Shown in pieces: positions 39,461-48,474 of a stretch of 64,000 bases of DNA. The DNA is from Thauera sp. JM12B12 (GTDB taxonomy: Bacteria > Pseudomonadota > Gammaproteobacteria > Burkholderiales > Rhodocyclaceae): contig NZ_CP154859.1 in assembly GCF_039614725.1 (NCBI RefSeq), positions 806,001 to 870,000 of the forward strand, read 5' to 3'. Position numbers and translations under genes: made by a program. The notes under the pieces were generated by a model, which saw nothing but the letters and a program-made list of their open reading frames with translations, did no database searches and was not told the origin of the DNA. The first letter of the stretch is position 1. Each line of letters begins with the position of its first letter.

Positions 39461-40190
39461 GTCTGTACACGTTCCGCAAAACACCGATCTGCCCAACGTC
39501 GATCCGGCGCTGTTCCGGGTGCCCGACCCCGCGCAGTTGCGCGCGGCGCAGCCGTCTTCCCACCCGCCGCGCATCGCCTTGCTCTATGGTTCGCTGCGCG
39601 TGCGCGCGTTCAGCCGCCTGCTGGCCGAGGAGGCTGCCCGACTGTTGCGCGCCATGGGTGCCGAGACGCGGATCTTCAATCCCAGCGGCCTGCCGCTGCC
39701 GGACGACGCGCCCGACACCCATCCCAAGGTGGTCGAACTGCGCGAGCTCACGCAGTGGGCGGAGGGCATGGTGTGGTGCTCGCCGGAGCGTCACGGCGCG
39801 ATGACCGGCATCATGAAGACGCAGATCGACTGGATCCCGCTGTCGGTGGGTGCGGTGCGCCCAACCCAGGGCAAGACGCTGGCGGTGATGCAGGTGTGCG
39901 GCGGTTCGCAGTCGTTCAATGCGGTCAACCAGATGCGCGTGCTCGGGCGCTGGATGCGTATGCTCACCATCCCCAACCAGTCGTCAGTGGCGAAGGCCTT
40001 CCTCGAGTTCGACGACCACGACCGCATGAAGCCGTCGGCCTACTACGACCGCGTGGTGGACGTGATGGAGGAGCTGGTGAAGTTCACGCTGCTCACGCGT
40101 GACATCGCCCCCTATCTGGTCGATCGTTACAGCGAGCGCAAGGAGAGCGCGGCCGAGTTGTCGGCGCGGGTGAACCAGAAGTCGATCTGA
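39453..40190 (+). CDS. arsH: Arsenical resistance protein ArsH, NADPH-dependent FMN reductase
   Basis: The flavodoxin-like protein (about 245 residues) has the ArsH pattern: NTDLPNVD near the N-terminus, the FMN-phosphate loop [33 protein letters not shown] and the [17 protein letters not shown] helix. ArsH oxidises trivalent organoarsenicals to less toxic pentavalent forms, or acts in redox defence. I prefer the GTG at 39453, which has GGAGGG 5 nt before it; an in-frame ATG at 39438 would add five residues. The next gene encodes an ArsP-like permease for organoarsenicals, which fits. Confidence 0.93.
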   Translation: MSESVHVPQNTDLPNVDPALFRVPDPAQLRAAQPSSHPPRIALLYGSLRVRAFSRLLAEEAARLLRAMGAETRIFNPSGLPLPDDAPDTHPKVVELRELTQWAEGMVWCSPERHGAMTGIMKTQIDWIPLSVGAVRPTQGKTLAVMQVCGGSQSFNAVNQMRVLGRWMRMLTIPNQSSVAKAFLEFDDHDRMKPSAYYDRVVDVMEELVKFTLLTRDIAPYLVDRYSERKESAAELSARVNQKSI

Positions 40191-40235
40191 TGAGCGGACG
40201 CGCACAATGAGCGCTTCGCTGCGGGAGAAGGTTTC

Positions 40236-41705
40236 ATGGACATGGTGTTTGCCTGGGCGATGCCCGTCTTGTACGGCGGCATGGGTAACCTCGCCGCCTA
40301 TCTCGCTGCTCACGTGCTGCTGTGCCTGCTGCCGGCCTTCTTCATCGCCGGCGCGATGTCGGCGCTGATTCCCAAGGAGACCGTGACCCGCTTCCTCGGT
40401 CGCAACTCCCCCAAGGCGGTGTCGTATCCGGCCGCCGCCGCCGCCGGCTCCCTGCTCGCGGTGTGCTCGTGCACCATCGTCCCGCTCTTCGCCGGCATCT
40501 ACAAGAAGGGCGCAGGGCTCGGTCCGGCGATCACCTTCCTGTTCTTCGCGCCGGCGGCCAACATCCTGGCGCTGGTCTACACCGGCGGCATCATCGGCCC
40601 CGACCTCGCCGTCGCGCGCTTTCTGCTCTCGCTCACTTTCGGCATCGGCATTGGCCTGATCATGGCCTTGATCTTCCGCAGCGACGACGCCGCGCACGAC
40701 CGCGCCACCGACACCGCCTTCGGCGCGCAGGGCGCGGGCATGGGGCGGATGGCGCTGGTGTTCCTGTTCGTGTGGGTCGCGCTGCTGCTGGCAGGGACGC
40801 TGAAGCTCGACGTGCTCACCGGCACCTATCTGAATTTTCAGCTGCCGCTCGCCGATGCCCAGGCCTGGCAGGCCGCGCTCGACCGCCTGGTGCCTTACGA
40901 CGCCGCCAAGGGCGAGGAGGGCGTGTCGCTGCAGGGCGTGGTGCTGATCGGGCTGCTCGGCGCGATCGGCTATGCCGCCTGGCGCGGGCTGGAGAACATC
41001 GTCGAGGGTGCCAACGCGTGGACCTGGACCAGCCTGGGGCTGATCGCGGCGACGCTGCTGGTGGCGGCGCTGGCGGTGCAGCCGGTCGCAGGCGGGCTGC
41101 GCGTCGGTGTGACCGGCAAGTTCTTCGGTGTCGCCGCCGCACTCGCGGTGCTCGGCTACATCGTGCGCCACCGCCTGAGCGAGGACGAGCTGCGCGACTG
41201 GCTGTGGGAGTCGTGGCGCTTCGTGAAGCAGATCTTCCCGCTGCTGGTGGTGGGCGTGTTCATCGTCGGCATGATCCGCGTGCTCATCCGCCCGGAGTGG
41301 ATCGAGATGCTGGCCGGCACCAACTCGCTCACCGGCAATCTGGCGGGCGTGGTGTTCGGCGTGTTCATGTACTTCCCGACCCTGGTCGAGGTGCCGATCG
41401 CGAAGATGTTCCTCGAGCTCGGGATGCACCGCGGTCCGCTGCTCGCCTACCTGATGTCCGACCCCGAGCTGTCGCTGCAGAGCATCCTGATCATCTCGGC
41501 GATCATCGGGCGCAGGAAAACCTTCACCTACGTCGGCCTGGTCGCCGTGTTCAGCGCCATGGCCGGCCTGACCTACGGGGCCTGGATCGACGGCGTCGCG
41601 CTCGGCGTGCTCGCCGCCTGGCTGGCCGGTTTCATCGCGCTGCTCGCCGGCCTGCTCGCGCTCGCCAGCCGCCACGTCCCGTCCATTCCCCCGAAAGGAG
41701 TCTGA
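40236..41705 (+). CDS. ArsP-like permease (UPF0718 family)
   Basis: The 489-residue permease has two blocks of membrane helices (residues about 10-145 and 320-480) separated by a less conserved middle region with a further pair of helices. The first block has AVCSCTIVPLFAGIYKKGAG and FFAPAANILALVYTGG; the second has FGVFMYFPTLVEVPIAKMF. These are hallmarks of the family that includes ArsP, an exporter of trivalent methylated and aromatic arsenicals. Conserved cysteines in AVCSC are present. Placement after arsH and before a CxxC protein supports an organoarsenical role. Confidence 0.9.
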   Translation: MDMVFAWAMPVLYGGMGNLAAYLAAHVLLCLLPAFFIAGAMSALIPKETVTRFLGRNSPKAVSYPAAAAAGSLLAVCSCTIVPLFAGIYKKGAGLGPAITFLFFAPAANILALVYTGGIIGPDLAVARFLLSLTFGIGIGLIMALIFRSDDAAHDRATDTAFGAQGAGMGRMALVFLFVWVALLLAGTLKLDVLTGTYLNFQLPLADAQAWQAALDRLVPYDAAKGEEGVSLQGVVLIGLLGAIGYAAWRGLENIVEGANAWTWTSLGLIAATLLVAALAVQPVAGGLRVGVTGKFFGVAAALAVLGYIVRHRLSEDELRDWLWESWRFVKQIFPLLVVGVFIVGMIRVLIRPEWIEMLAGTNSLTGNLAGVVFGVFMYFPTLVEVPIAKMFLELGMHRGPLLAYLMSDPELSLQSILIISAIIGRRKTFTYVGLVAVFSAMAGLTYGAWIDGVALGVLAAWLAGFIALLAGLLALASRHVPSIPPKGV

Positions 41706-41707
41706 TC

Positions 41708-41950
41708 ATGCTGAACATCAAGGTGCTGGGCCCCGGTTGCGCCAACTGCCGGAAGGTCGAGGAGATCGTGCGCGAGGCGGTGGCCAGCCTCGGCGTCGAG
41801 GCGGAGATCGCCAAGGTCAGCGACATGGACCAGATCCTCGCCTACGACGTGCTCAAGACCCCCGGGCTGGTGATCAACGACAAGCTCGTCTGCTCGGGGC
41901 GCATCCCCGCGCCGGCCTCGGTCGCGGAGTGGCTGCGCGCGGCGCAATGA
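41708..41950 (+). CDS. Small thioredoxin-fold protein (glutaredoxin-like, TM0996/MTH895 type)
   Basis: The 80-residue protein has the redox motif GPGCANCRKVEEI (CxxC at residues 11-14), a TPGLVIND cis-proline segment, and the short thioredoxin fold without extra domains. These proteins often follow ArsP/UPF0718 permeases and may supply electrons or receive metal from the permease cysteines; the exact role is unknown. The ATG at 41708 lies 2 nt after the permease stop. It is the last gene of the arsenic cluster. Confidence 0.9.
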   Translation: MLNIKVLGPGCANCRKVEEIVREAVASLGVEAEIAKVSDMDQILAYDVLKTPGLVINDKLVCSGRIPAPASVAEWLRAAQ

Positions 41951-41989
41951 GCGGGTCCCCGTGGTCGCGCAAGGTCCAGCCAGGCAGCG

Positions 41990-42001
41990 TTTAGGCCTAA
42001 A
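41990..42001. other. Perfect 12-bp palindrome upstream of ovoA
   Basis: TTTAGGCCTAAA (41990-42001) is a perfect palindrome, and a related GGGCCTAGA follows 6 nt later. It lies between the end of the ars cluster and ovoA, where a promoter for ovoA would be expected. It could be an operator or part of a weak hairpin; no known regulator motif is matched. Confidence 0.35.
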
Positions 42002-42112
42002 CTCTCGGGCCTAGACAGCATCGACCGTGGCGCGGGACCCCGTTCGGGGCCTTTGCGCCGGTTACGCCGCGGCCGGGCTCGGACCCCGGTCGCATAGCCA
42101 GGGATTCGAACG

Positions 42113-44302
42113 ATGAGCGATACGCATGCCGCCGGCCGCAGGGGCTCGGCTTTCTCCTCCACCCCGTCGAGCGCCGGCAAGGACCGCAGCGCGCGGTTTC
42201 CGCGCACCCCGCTGCTCGCCGGCACCGACGTCGAGGCCAAGCGCGGCGAGCTGCTCGCCTACTTCCACGCCACCTTCGACCGCTACGAGTCGCTGTTCGA
42301 GGTGCTCGCCTGCGACGAGGCCTACTTCAGGAAGCCGATCAGCCTGCGCCATCCGCTGATCTTCTACTTCGGCCACACCGCGACCTTCTTCATCAACAAG
42401 TTCATGCTCGCCGGACTGATCGAACAGCGCATCGATCCGCGCCTCGAATCGATGTTCGCGGTCGGCGTTGACGAAATGAGCTGGGACGATCTCGACGATA
42501 CGCGCTACGACTGGCCCACCGTGGCCGAGGTCGCCGCCTACCGCGACAAGGTGCGCGCGGTGGTCGACCGGGTGATCCGCGAGACACCCTTCACGCTGCC
42601 GATCGGCTGGAAGGATCCGTTCTGGGCGGTGGTGATGGGCATCGAGCACGAGCGCATCCACCTCGAGACCTCCTCGGTGCTGATGCGCCAGCACGCGCTG
42701 CAGTACGTGAAGCCGCATCCCGCCTGGCAGCCCTGTGCCGAGTACGGCGAGCCGCCGGCCAACAGCCTGGTCGACATCCCCGCCGGCGTCGTGCACCTGG
42801 GCCGCGCCTTCGACGAACCGATCTACGGCTGGGACAACGAATACGGCCATCACCGCGCCGAGGTGCCGGCCTTCCGGGCGGCGCGCCACCTGGTCAGCAA
42901 CCGCGAATACCTCGGCTTCGTCGAGGCCGGCGGCTACGCCGACGACAGCGTGTGGGACGAGGAGGGCCTGGGCTGGAGGCGTTACGCGCGCGCCGAACAC
43001 CCCAGCTTCTGGGTGCCGGACGCCGCCGGCTGGAAGCTGCGCCTGATGACCGAGGAAGTGCCGATGCGCTGGGACTGGCCGGTGGAGGTTAACTGCCTGG
43101 AGGCGCGCGCCTTCTGCCGCTGGAAGGCGCGCGCGACCGGCCAGCCGGTGCGTCTGCCCACCGAGGACGAGTGGAACCGCATTTACGATCACGCCGGCCT
43201 GACCGACGTGCCGCATGACGCCCCCGCCAACGCCAACCTGCACCTGGACCACTGGGCGTCGAGCTGCCCGGTGACGCGGTTCGCCCACGGGGAGCTCTTC
43301 GACGTGGTCGGCAACGTCTGGCAGTGGTGCGAGACGCCGACCTATCCCTTCGACGGCTTCGACGTGCACCCGATCTACGACGACTTCACCACCCCGACCT
43401 TCGACGACCGCCACGCCATCATCAAGGGCGGCAGCTGGATCTCGGCTGGCAACGAGTCGCGCCACGCCTCGCGCTACGCCTTCCGCCGCCACTTCTTCCA
43501 GCACGCGGGTTTCCGCTACATCGTCAGCGAGGCGCCGGTGCTCAACCCCGCCTCGACCTACGAGACCGACGCGCTGCTGTCGCAGTACGCCGAGTTCCAC
43601 TACGGCGACGAGGCCTTCGGCGTGCCCAACTTCCCGAAGGCGCTCGCCGACATCGCGATCGCCGCCCAGCGCCGCTTCGGCAACGGCCGCTTCGGGCGCG
43701 CACTCGACCTCGGTTGCGCCACCGGCCGCGCCAGCTTCGAGCTGGCGCGTGCCTTCGAGCGCGTGGTCGGCATCGACTTCTCGGCGCGCTTCATCCAGGC
43801 CGGCGCCAGGCTCGCCGAAACCGGCGCGCTGCGCTACACCATGCCCGACGAGGGCGAACTCGTGACTTACCACGAGCGCCGGCTCGATGCCCTCGGCCTG
43901 GCCGAGACCGCCGGCCGCGTCGAGTTCTGGCAGGGCGACGCCTGCAACCTCAAGGAGGTCTTCACCGGCTTCGACCTCATCCTCGCCGCCAACCTGATCG
44001 ACCGCCTGTACAGCCCGCGCCGCTTCCTCGCCGACGTCCCCCGCCGGCTCAACCCCGGCGGCCTGCTGCTGCTCGCCTCGCCCTACACCTGGCTGGAGGA
44101 GCACACCAAGCGCGAGGAGTGGATCGGTGGCTTCAAGAAGGACGGCGAGTCCTGGACCACGCTCGATGGCCTCAAGGACCTGCTCGCCGCCGACTTCGAG
44201 CTGGTGCAGGGGCCGCAGTCCGTGCCCTTCGTGATCCGCGAGACGCGGCGCAAGCACCAGCACACGCTGTCGGAGCTGACCATCTGGAAGAAACGAACAT
44301 GA
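42113..44302 (+). CDS. ovoA: 5-histidylcysteine sulfoxide synthase / 4-mercaptohistidine N1-methyltransferase
   Basis: The 729-residue OvoA enzyme makes ovothiol A, a thiol antioxidant. Its parts are an N-terminal DinB-like helical domain with an H88 candidate ligand, the iron motif H179-x3-H183-x-E185 (EHERIHLE), a formylglycine-generating-enzyme-like sulfoxide synthase domain (about 210-480, with FPxxTPxxWxW-like elements such as VVGNVWQWCE and GGSW) and a C-terminal SAM methyltransferase domain (from about 526, LDLGCATGRASFE). Iron(II) and O2 couple cysteine to histidine; a separate lyase releases the thiol. Its stop overlaps the next gene's ATG. Confidence 0.96.
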   Translation: MSDTHAAGRRGSAFSSTPSSAGKDRSARFPRTPLLAGTDVEAKRGELLAYFHATFDRYESLFEVLACDEAYFRKPISLRHPLIFYFGHTATFFINKFMLAGLIEQRIDPRLESMFAVGVDEMSWDDLDDTRYDWPTVAEVAAYRDKVRAVVDRVIRETPFTLPIGWKDPFWAVVMGIEHERIHLETSSVLMRQHALQYVKPHPAWQPCAEYGEPPANSLVDIPAGVVHLGRAFDEPIYGWDNEYGHHRAEVPAFRAARHLVSNREYLGFVEAGGYADDSVWDEEGLGWRRYARAEHPSFWVPDAAGWKLRLMTEEVPMRWDWPVEVNCLEARAFCRWKARATGQPVRLPTEDEWNRIYDHAGLTDVPHDAPANANLHLDHWASSCPVTRFAHGELFDVVGNVWQWCETPTYPFDGFDVHPIYDDFTTPTFDDRHAIIKGGSWISAGNESRHASRYAFRRHFFQHAGFRYIVSEAPVLNPASTYETDALLSQYAEFHYGDEAFGVPNFPKALADIAIAAQRRFGNGRFGRALDLGCATGRASFELARAFERVVGIDFSARFIQAGARLAETGALRYTMPDEGELVTYHERRLDALGLAETAGRVEFWQGDACNLKEVFTGFDLILAANLIDRLYSPRRFLADVPRRLNPGGLLLLASPYTWLEEHTKREEWIGGFKKDGESWTTLDGLKDLLAADFELVQGPQSVPFVIRETRRKHQHTLSELTIWKKRT

Positions 44303-45390
44303 GCGCCATCGACCGTGAAACCCTCGCCGACCGCGCCGCCGGCGCGCTGATGGGCGCCTTCATCGGCGACGCGCTGGCGCTCGGGCCGCACTGGTACTAC
44401 GACCTCGACGAACTGCGCGCGCGCTACGGGCCGTGGATCTCGGACTACACCGCGCCGATGCCCGACCACTACCACGCCGGCATGAAGGCGGGCGAATCCT
44501 CGCAGGCCGGCGTTCTGCTGCGCCTGACGCTGGAATCGCTGGCCGAGCGCGGCGGCTATGACGAGGCCGACTTCTGCCGCCGCCTGGACGAGGCGTTCTT
44601 CCCCCAGATTGACGGCGTGCCGATGCACGGCCCCGGGGGCTACACCAGCCAGTCGATCCGCGAGGCCTGGCGCAAGCGCGTGCAGCAGGGCCTGCCCTGG
44701 GGCCAGGTCGGCGGCAACGCCGACACCACCGAAGCCGCCGAGCGCACGCTGGCGATCGCGGTGCGCTACGCGCTCGACCCGGCGGCGCTCGCCGACGCCG
44801 TCACCCGCAACACCGTGCTGACGCAGGCCGACGGCACCGTGGTGGCGATGACGGTGGCCTTCGGCGCGGTGCTCGGCATGCTGGTCGAGGGCCACACGCT
44901 CGATGCGTCGATCTCGGCGAAGCTGATGGCGCGGGTGAAGTCCGGCGCGCTGCCCTTCCACACCGTCACCACCGGCAACCTGCAGGCGCCCAAGGCTGGC
45001 GCCGCCGAGGCCCCGACCGCCGGCCGCTTCCCCTCGCCGGATGCGCTGCTCACGCCGTCCTCGATCGCGCGTGCAGCGCGCGACCCCGACGTGCGCATCG
45101 AGCCGGCGTGGAAGGTGTCGCTGGTATATGGCATGCCGTGCGCGGTGTACCACCAGTTCCCGGCGGCCTACTACCTGGCGGCGCGCTTCGCCGACGACTT
45201 CGAGTCGGCGGTGCTGCACGCGGTCAATGGCGGCGGGCAGAACCTGGCGCGGGCGATGCTGACCGGGGCGCTGGTGGGCGCGCAGGTCGGCATGAGCGGC
45301 ATCCCGCCGCGCTTCCTCGCCGGACTGGCGGACAGCGCGGCACTGGGGGCAATCGTGCAGCGCGTCGCCGCGCAGACGAGGGCCGCCTGA
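44299..45390 (+). CDS. ADP-ribosylglycohydrolase-fold protein lacking canonical metal-site aspartates
   Basis: The 363-residue protein has the ARH/DraG fold: an N-terminal GALMGAFIGDALALGPHWYY segment and a C-terminal GALVGAQVGMSGIP segment. Where active family members have T-D-D-T after the first helix, this protein has GESSQAG (65-71), and where they have G-D-x-D-T it has GGGQN (311-315), so the dinuclear magnesium ligands are missing. It may be inactive as a hydrolase, may have another chemistry, or may bind a ligand. The 4-nt overlap with ovoA implies a job tied to ovothiol formation. The open frame upstream is antiphase to ovoA. Confidence 0.9.
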   Translation: MSAIDRETLADRAAGALMGAFIGDALALGPHWYYDLDELRARYGPWISDYTAPMPDHYHAGMKAGESSQAGVLLRLTLESLAERGGYDEADFCRRLDEAFFPQIDGVPMHGPGGYTSQSIREAWRKRVQQGLPWGQVGGNADTTEAAERTLAIAVRYALDPAALADAVTRNTVLTQADGTVVAMTVAFGAVLGMLVEGHTLDASISAKLMARVKSGALPFHTVTTGNLQAPKAGAAEAPTAGRFPSPDALLTPSSIARAARDPDVRIEPAWKVSLVYGMPCAVYHQFPAAYYLAARFADDFESAVLHAVNGGGQNLARAMLTGALVGAQVGMSGIPPRFLAGLADSAALGAIVQRVAAQTRAA

Positions 45391-45435
45391 ACGGGCGTTC
45401 TTGCCAAATTTTGCCAAGCGACCTAGGCTCCTCGC

Positions 45436-45687
45436 ATGAGCACCATGAACATTTCCCTGCCCGACAGCCTGAAGTCCTTCGTCGACGAGCAGGTCAGCGA
45501 ACACGGCTACGGCAGCAGCAGCGAGTACGTGCGCGCGCTGATCCGCAAGGATCAGGACCGTCAGCGCCTGCGCAGCTTGCTGCTGGCCGGCGCAGCCAGT
45601 GCCCCCGCAGCCCCGGCCGATGCTGATTATTTCGAAGGCCTGCGTGACCGGGTCCGCCAACGTACCAAGGCAGATTCTCGCGGGTGA
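45436..45687 (+). CDS. ParD-like type II antitoxin
   Basis: The 83-residue protein begins with a ribbon-helix-helix pattern (MNISLPDSLKSFVDEQV, then GYGSSSEYVRALIRKD) typical of ParD/CopG antitoxins, followed by an Ala/Pro-rich toxin-binding tail. It binds DNA as a dimer to repress its own operon and neutralises the toxin encoded next. Its stop overlaps the GTG start of the toxin by 4 nt, the expected arrangement. It lies directly after the OvoA pair. Confidence 0.9.
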   Translation: MSTMNISLPDSLKSFVDEQVSEHGYGSSSEYVRALIRKDQDRQRLRSLLLAGAASAPAAPADADYFEGLRDRVRQRTKADSRG

Positions 45688-46016
45688 GGACGAAGCCCGT
45701 CGTTCCGCGTGCGCAGGCCAGCCAAGATGTTGACGCGGCGCTCGCCTGGTATCTGGAAGAGGGCGGGCCTTCGGTGGCGCTCGATTTCATCGACGCGCTG
45801 GAACGGGCCTACACCCACATCGGCCGCCATCCGGGGACGGGCTCGCCGCGATATGCCCATGAACTTGAGCTTCCCGGCCTGCGCGCGTGGTCGCTGTCCC
45901 GTTACCCCTACCTCGTCTTCTATGTCGAGAGACCAGATCACATCGATGTCTGGCGCGTGCTGCATGGCCAGCGCGACATTCCCGCCTGGATGGAGGATCC
46001 GGACAGCTTGGCCTGA
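45684..46016 (+). CDS. ParE/RelE-like type II toxin
   Basis: The 110-residue protein has the RelE/ParE fold: an N-terminal helix AQASQDVDAALAWYLEEGG and the C-terminal strands LRAWSLSRYPYLVFYVERPDHIDVWRVLHGQRDIP. The RVLHGQRDIP ending is typical of ParE, which targets DNA gyrase. It starts with GTG inside the antitoxin's stop codon. The residues that would be needed for RelE ribonuclease activity are not obvious, so ParE-type action is favoured. The following 262 bp (46017-46278) contain no gene. Confidence 0.9.
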   Translation: MRTKPVVPRAQASQDVDAALAWYLEEGGPSVALDFIDALERAYTHIGRHPGTGSPRYAHELELPGLRAWSLSRYPYLVFYVERPDHIDVWRVLHGQRDIPAWMEDPDSLA

Positions 46017-46278
46017 ACGCCACGGGACTGACAGTCGGCCGCTTCCCTTCGCCCGATGCGCAGCTCAGTCGTGTCGAGCTGCGGGTATGCGCCTGATGGC
46101 CGGCAGAGCGCCAGACCGCAAGGCGATTCGATGCATGGCGGGTGGCTGCTATCGGATGCTGAGTCCAGATAGCGGCAGCCGACCCACAAGAGACACTCAT
46201 GGCGTAGCTGGTCCTGTGGCAGGTCTCTGCGTGAAGCAGGCAGCCCAACGCACATAGGCCACGGGCCGCTACTGGCCG

Positions 46279-47616
46279 TTATGAACAGCTATCCATAACG
46301 GTCATGGTAAGGCCAACGCTCGTCGTTCCGGCAGCTGACCGCACAAAGGTGGCGCCGCCATGCATTCGCGCGATCGCAGCTACGATCGCCAAGCCGAGCC
46401 CGTGGTTATGGTCGCGATGTTCGCGGGCCCCATCAACCCGATAAAAGCGGTCGAATAGACGAGGCAAATGCTCCGGGGGGATGACAGGGCCCGTGTTGCT
46501 GACAGACAGGCAAATGCGGCCATCTGCGTCCTGCTTGATATCGACCTCGATCACCGATCCGCGCTCTGCAAAACGGGTCGCATTGGCGAGCAGGTTCGAG
46601 AGCGCACGCCTAACCAACCCAGCATCGACTGTGCCCATGCCGTCACCGCGTAAGCGCGCAGTCACGCCGGCCTCCTGCATTGACGCTTCGTGGAATTCGA
46701 TGACCTCGGACACCAGTTCGGCCAGGCTATCCACACGGTGGCGACGGGCGCGCTCCCCGCGATCGGCCCGGGACAAGAACAACATGTCATTGACCAGCCC
46801 CGCTAAAAGTTGAAGATCCTCGAGGTTCGATCCGAGCACATCGCGCAGTTCGGCGACATCGCGCTGACGACTCAGAGCTAGCTCGGTCTCACCAATCAAG
46901 GTCGCCAGCGGTGTGCGCAGCTCGTGAGCGACATCGGCGTTGAACCCTTCCAGTTGTTGATATGCGCGGTTCAATCGAACCAGGAGCGCGTTGAATTGTG
47001 TGACCAACGGCTGAAGCTCCTGTGCCTGGGCGGAGCCGTCAAGCGGCTGTCCAACGCTTTCCGGGCTTAGGGCCGCTGCTTGTCGAGCCAGGTCGCGAAC
47101 AGGCAAGAGCGCTCTACGAACGAGCCATGCGCCGCCCACTGAGATGGCCGCCGCTCCACCAAGGGCGCTCGCGAGTAGCGTCCAGGCCAACTGCTCCAAA
47201 AGCAGCGCGTCGGCGCTGCTGTCGAGTATCAATTCGGCGCGCAGCATGGTTGTGGGCGACCATGGCACGGAGATTTCGAACTCATCCCGCCGCAGGATTG
47301 CGCCGGGGCTTGAACGCGCCGGAGTTGCGTACAGAAGAGCGTCAGATCCCTGGATCAGCCGTAACTCGAGGTTGGCATGGCCCACAAAGAAGTCGTCGAG
47401 CTTGTGACGCAGGCTCGGCAACGCGTCCCGCGTTGCGATCTCGCCGACGAGATGGCGCACTATGTCCCGCTTGTGCCGCAGTTCGTCCGTCTGCTTGTTG
47501 GAGAGATTTAGACTCGCGCCCACGTAAACGATCGAGCAGACCAAGCCGAGCCCCAGCGAGGCCAGCACGGCGAGCCACCACGATAACCAGCGGCTAAGCG
47601 AACGCGGATTGCGCAT
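46279..47616 (-). CDS. Heavy-metal sensor histidine kinase (CusS/CopS-like)
   Basis: The 445-residue kinase has membrane helices at about 12-33 and 140-165 flanking a small periplasmic sensor of about 105 residues, a HAMP domain, HisKA with phospho-acceptor H231 (DVAHELRTPL) and an ATPase domain with NTGP and GLGLAIV motifs. The RVDGAREHRDHNHGLGLAI region is typical of metal-responsive kinases. It lies 2 nt from its response regulator and is divergent from the RND efflux genes, so it probably senses periplasmic copper, silver, zinc or cadmium; the metal is not determined. Confidence 0.93.
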   Translation of the reverse strand: MRNPRSLSRWLSWWLAVLASLGLGLVCSIVYVGASLNLSNKQTDELRHKRDIVRHLVGEIATRDALPSLRHKLDDFFVGHANLELRLIQGSDALLYATPARSSPGAILRRDEFEISVPWSPTTMLRAELILDSSADALLLEQLAWTLLASALGGAAAISVGGAWLVRRALLPVRDLARQAAALSPESVGQPLDGSAQAQELQPLVTQFNALLVRLNRAYQQLEGFNADVAHELRTPLATLIGETELALSRQRDVAELRDVLGSNLEDLQLLAGLVNDMLFLSRADRGERARRHRVDSLAELVSEVIEFHEASMQEAGVTARLRGDGMGTVDAGLVRRALSNLLANATRFAERGSVIEVDIKQDADGRICLSVSNTGPVIPPEHLPRLFDRFYRVDGAREHRDHNHGLGLAIVAAIARMHGGATFVRSAAGTTSVGLTMTVMDSCS

Positions 47617-47618
47617 TC

Positions 47619-48305
47619 TCAGGGCTTCCGGTCCTCAAGGACGTATCCCATGCCGCGCACGGTATGCAACAACTTCTTCTCGAAAGCGTCGTCGATCTTG
47701 CCGCGCAACCGGCGCACCGCAACTTCGACCACGTTCGTATTGCTGTCGAAATTCATGTCCCACACCTGCGCTGCGAGCGCGGTACGGGAAAGGACCTGCC
47801 CTTGCCGGCGCAGCAGCAACGTCAGCAACGTGAACTCCTTGGCGGTCAGGTCGAGGCGCTGCCCGGATCGTGACGCCTTGCGCCGAACCAGGTCGAGTTC
47901 GAGGTCCGCCAAACGGAGCACCGTTGAATCCTGGCTATCCGAGCGCAAGGCACCGCGCCGCAACAAGGCCTGCACGCGAGCGAGCAACTCGGACAGAGCA
48001 AACGGCTTCACCAGGTAATCGTCGGCACCCGCCTGCAGGCCTCTGACCCGATCCTCGACCTCGTCCCGCGCGGTCAGCATCAGGACGGGTACGTGTTTGC
48101 CCCGACGCAGTTCTTGCAAGACGGCATAGCCATCCAGCCCCGGAAGCATGACGTCGAGGAGGACGAGGTCGTAATGCCCTTCGGTCGCGAGATAGCGGCC
48201 ATCCGTGCCGCTGTGCGCGACATCCACGATGTAATTGCTTTCGGTGAGCGCCCTGCGTAGGTATTCGGCGAGCTTGGGCTCGTCTTCCACAACCAGAATC
48301 TTCAT
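47619..48305 (-). CDS. Heavy-metal response regulator (CusR/IrlR/CzcR-like)
   Basis: The 228-residue OmpR-type regulator has receiver residues E7, D8, D51 and K in DYLVKPF, and a winged helix with [23 protein letters not shown], the hallmark of heavy-metal regulators, ending [11 protein letters not shown]. It is paired with the metal sensor kinase. A TTACG-N4-CGTAA dyad 36 bp upstream of its start, in the divergent promoter region, is a likely binding site, so it would control itself and the efflux genes to the right. Confidence 0.95.
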   Translation of the reverse strand: MKILVVEDEPKLAEYLRRALTESNYIVDVAHSGTDGRYLATEGHYDLVLLDVMLPGLDGYAVLQELRRGKHVPVLMLTARDEVEDRVRGLQAGADDYLVKPFALSELLARVQALLRRGALRSDSQDSTVLRLADLELDLVRRKASRSGQRLDLTAKEFTLLTLLLRRQGQVLSRTALAAQVWDMNFDSNTNVVEVAVRRLRGKIDDAFEKKLLHTVRGMGYVLEDRKP

Positions 48306-48340
48306 GCAGCGATTATCGCGGAGATGCCGAAACCATCACA

Positions 48341-48354
48341 TTACGAAATCGTAA
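48341..48354. promoter_or_regulatory. Candidate operator of the metal response regulator
   Basis: TTACG (48341-48345) and CGTAA (48350-48354) form a perfect dyad around AAAT. It lies in the 169-bp divergent gap between the response regulator and the DUF4148 gene. Dyads of similar form, placed so, are the targets of CusR/CopR-type regulators; the assignment here is inferred from position. Confidence 0.6.
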
Positions 48355-48474
48355 TCTGGCAGTTCGCGATTCGACGAGGATGGACCCTTAAAGTCCGCGA
48401 CGTGTTCGGTGCAAGGCGACGCCAAGCGGCTTATGCCGAACGCCACCTCTCACGTTGAACGAAGGAGTCTCGTC

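Noticed and set aside
46017..46278. Possible short gene between the toxin and the sensor kinase
   Set aside because: Short frames exist but none has a ribosome site, a family match or normal composition.
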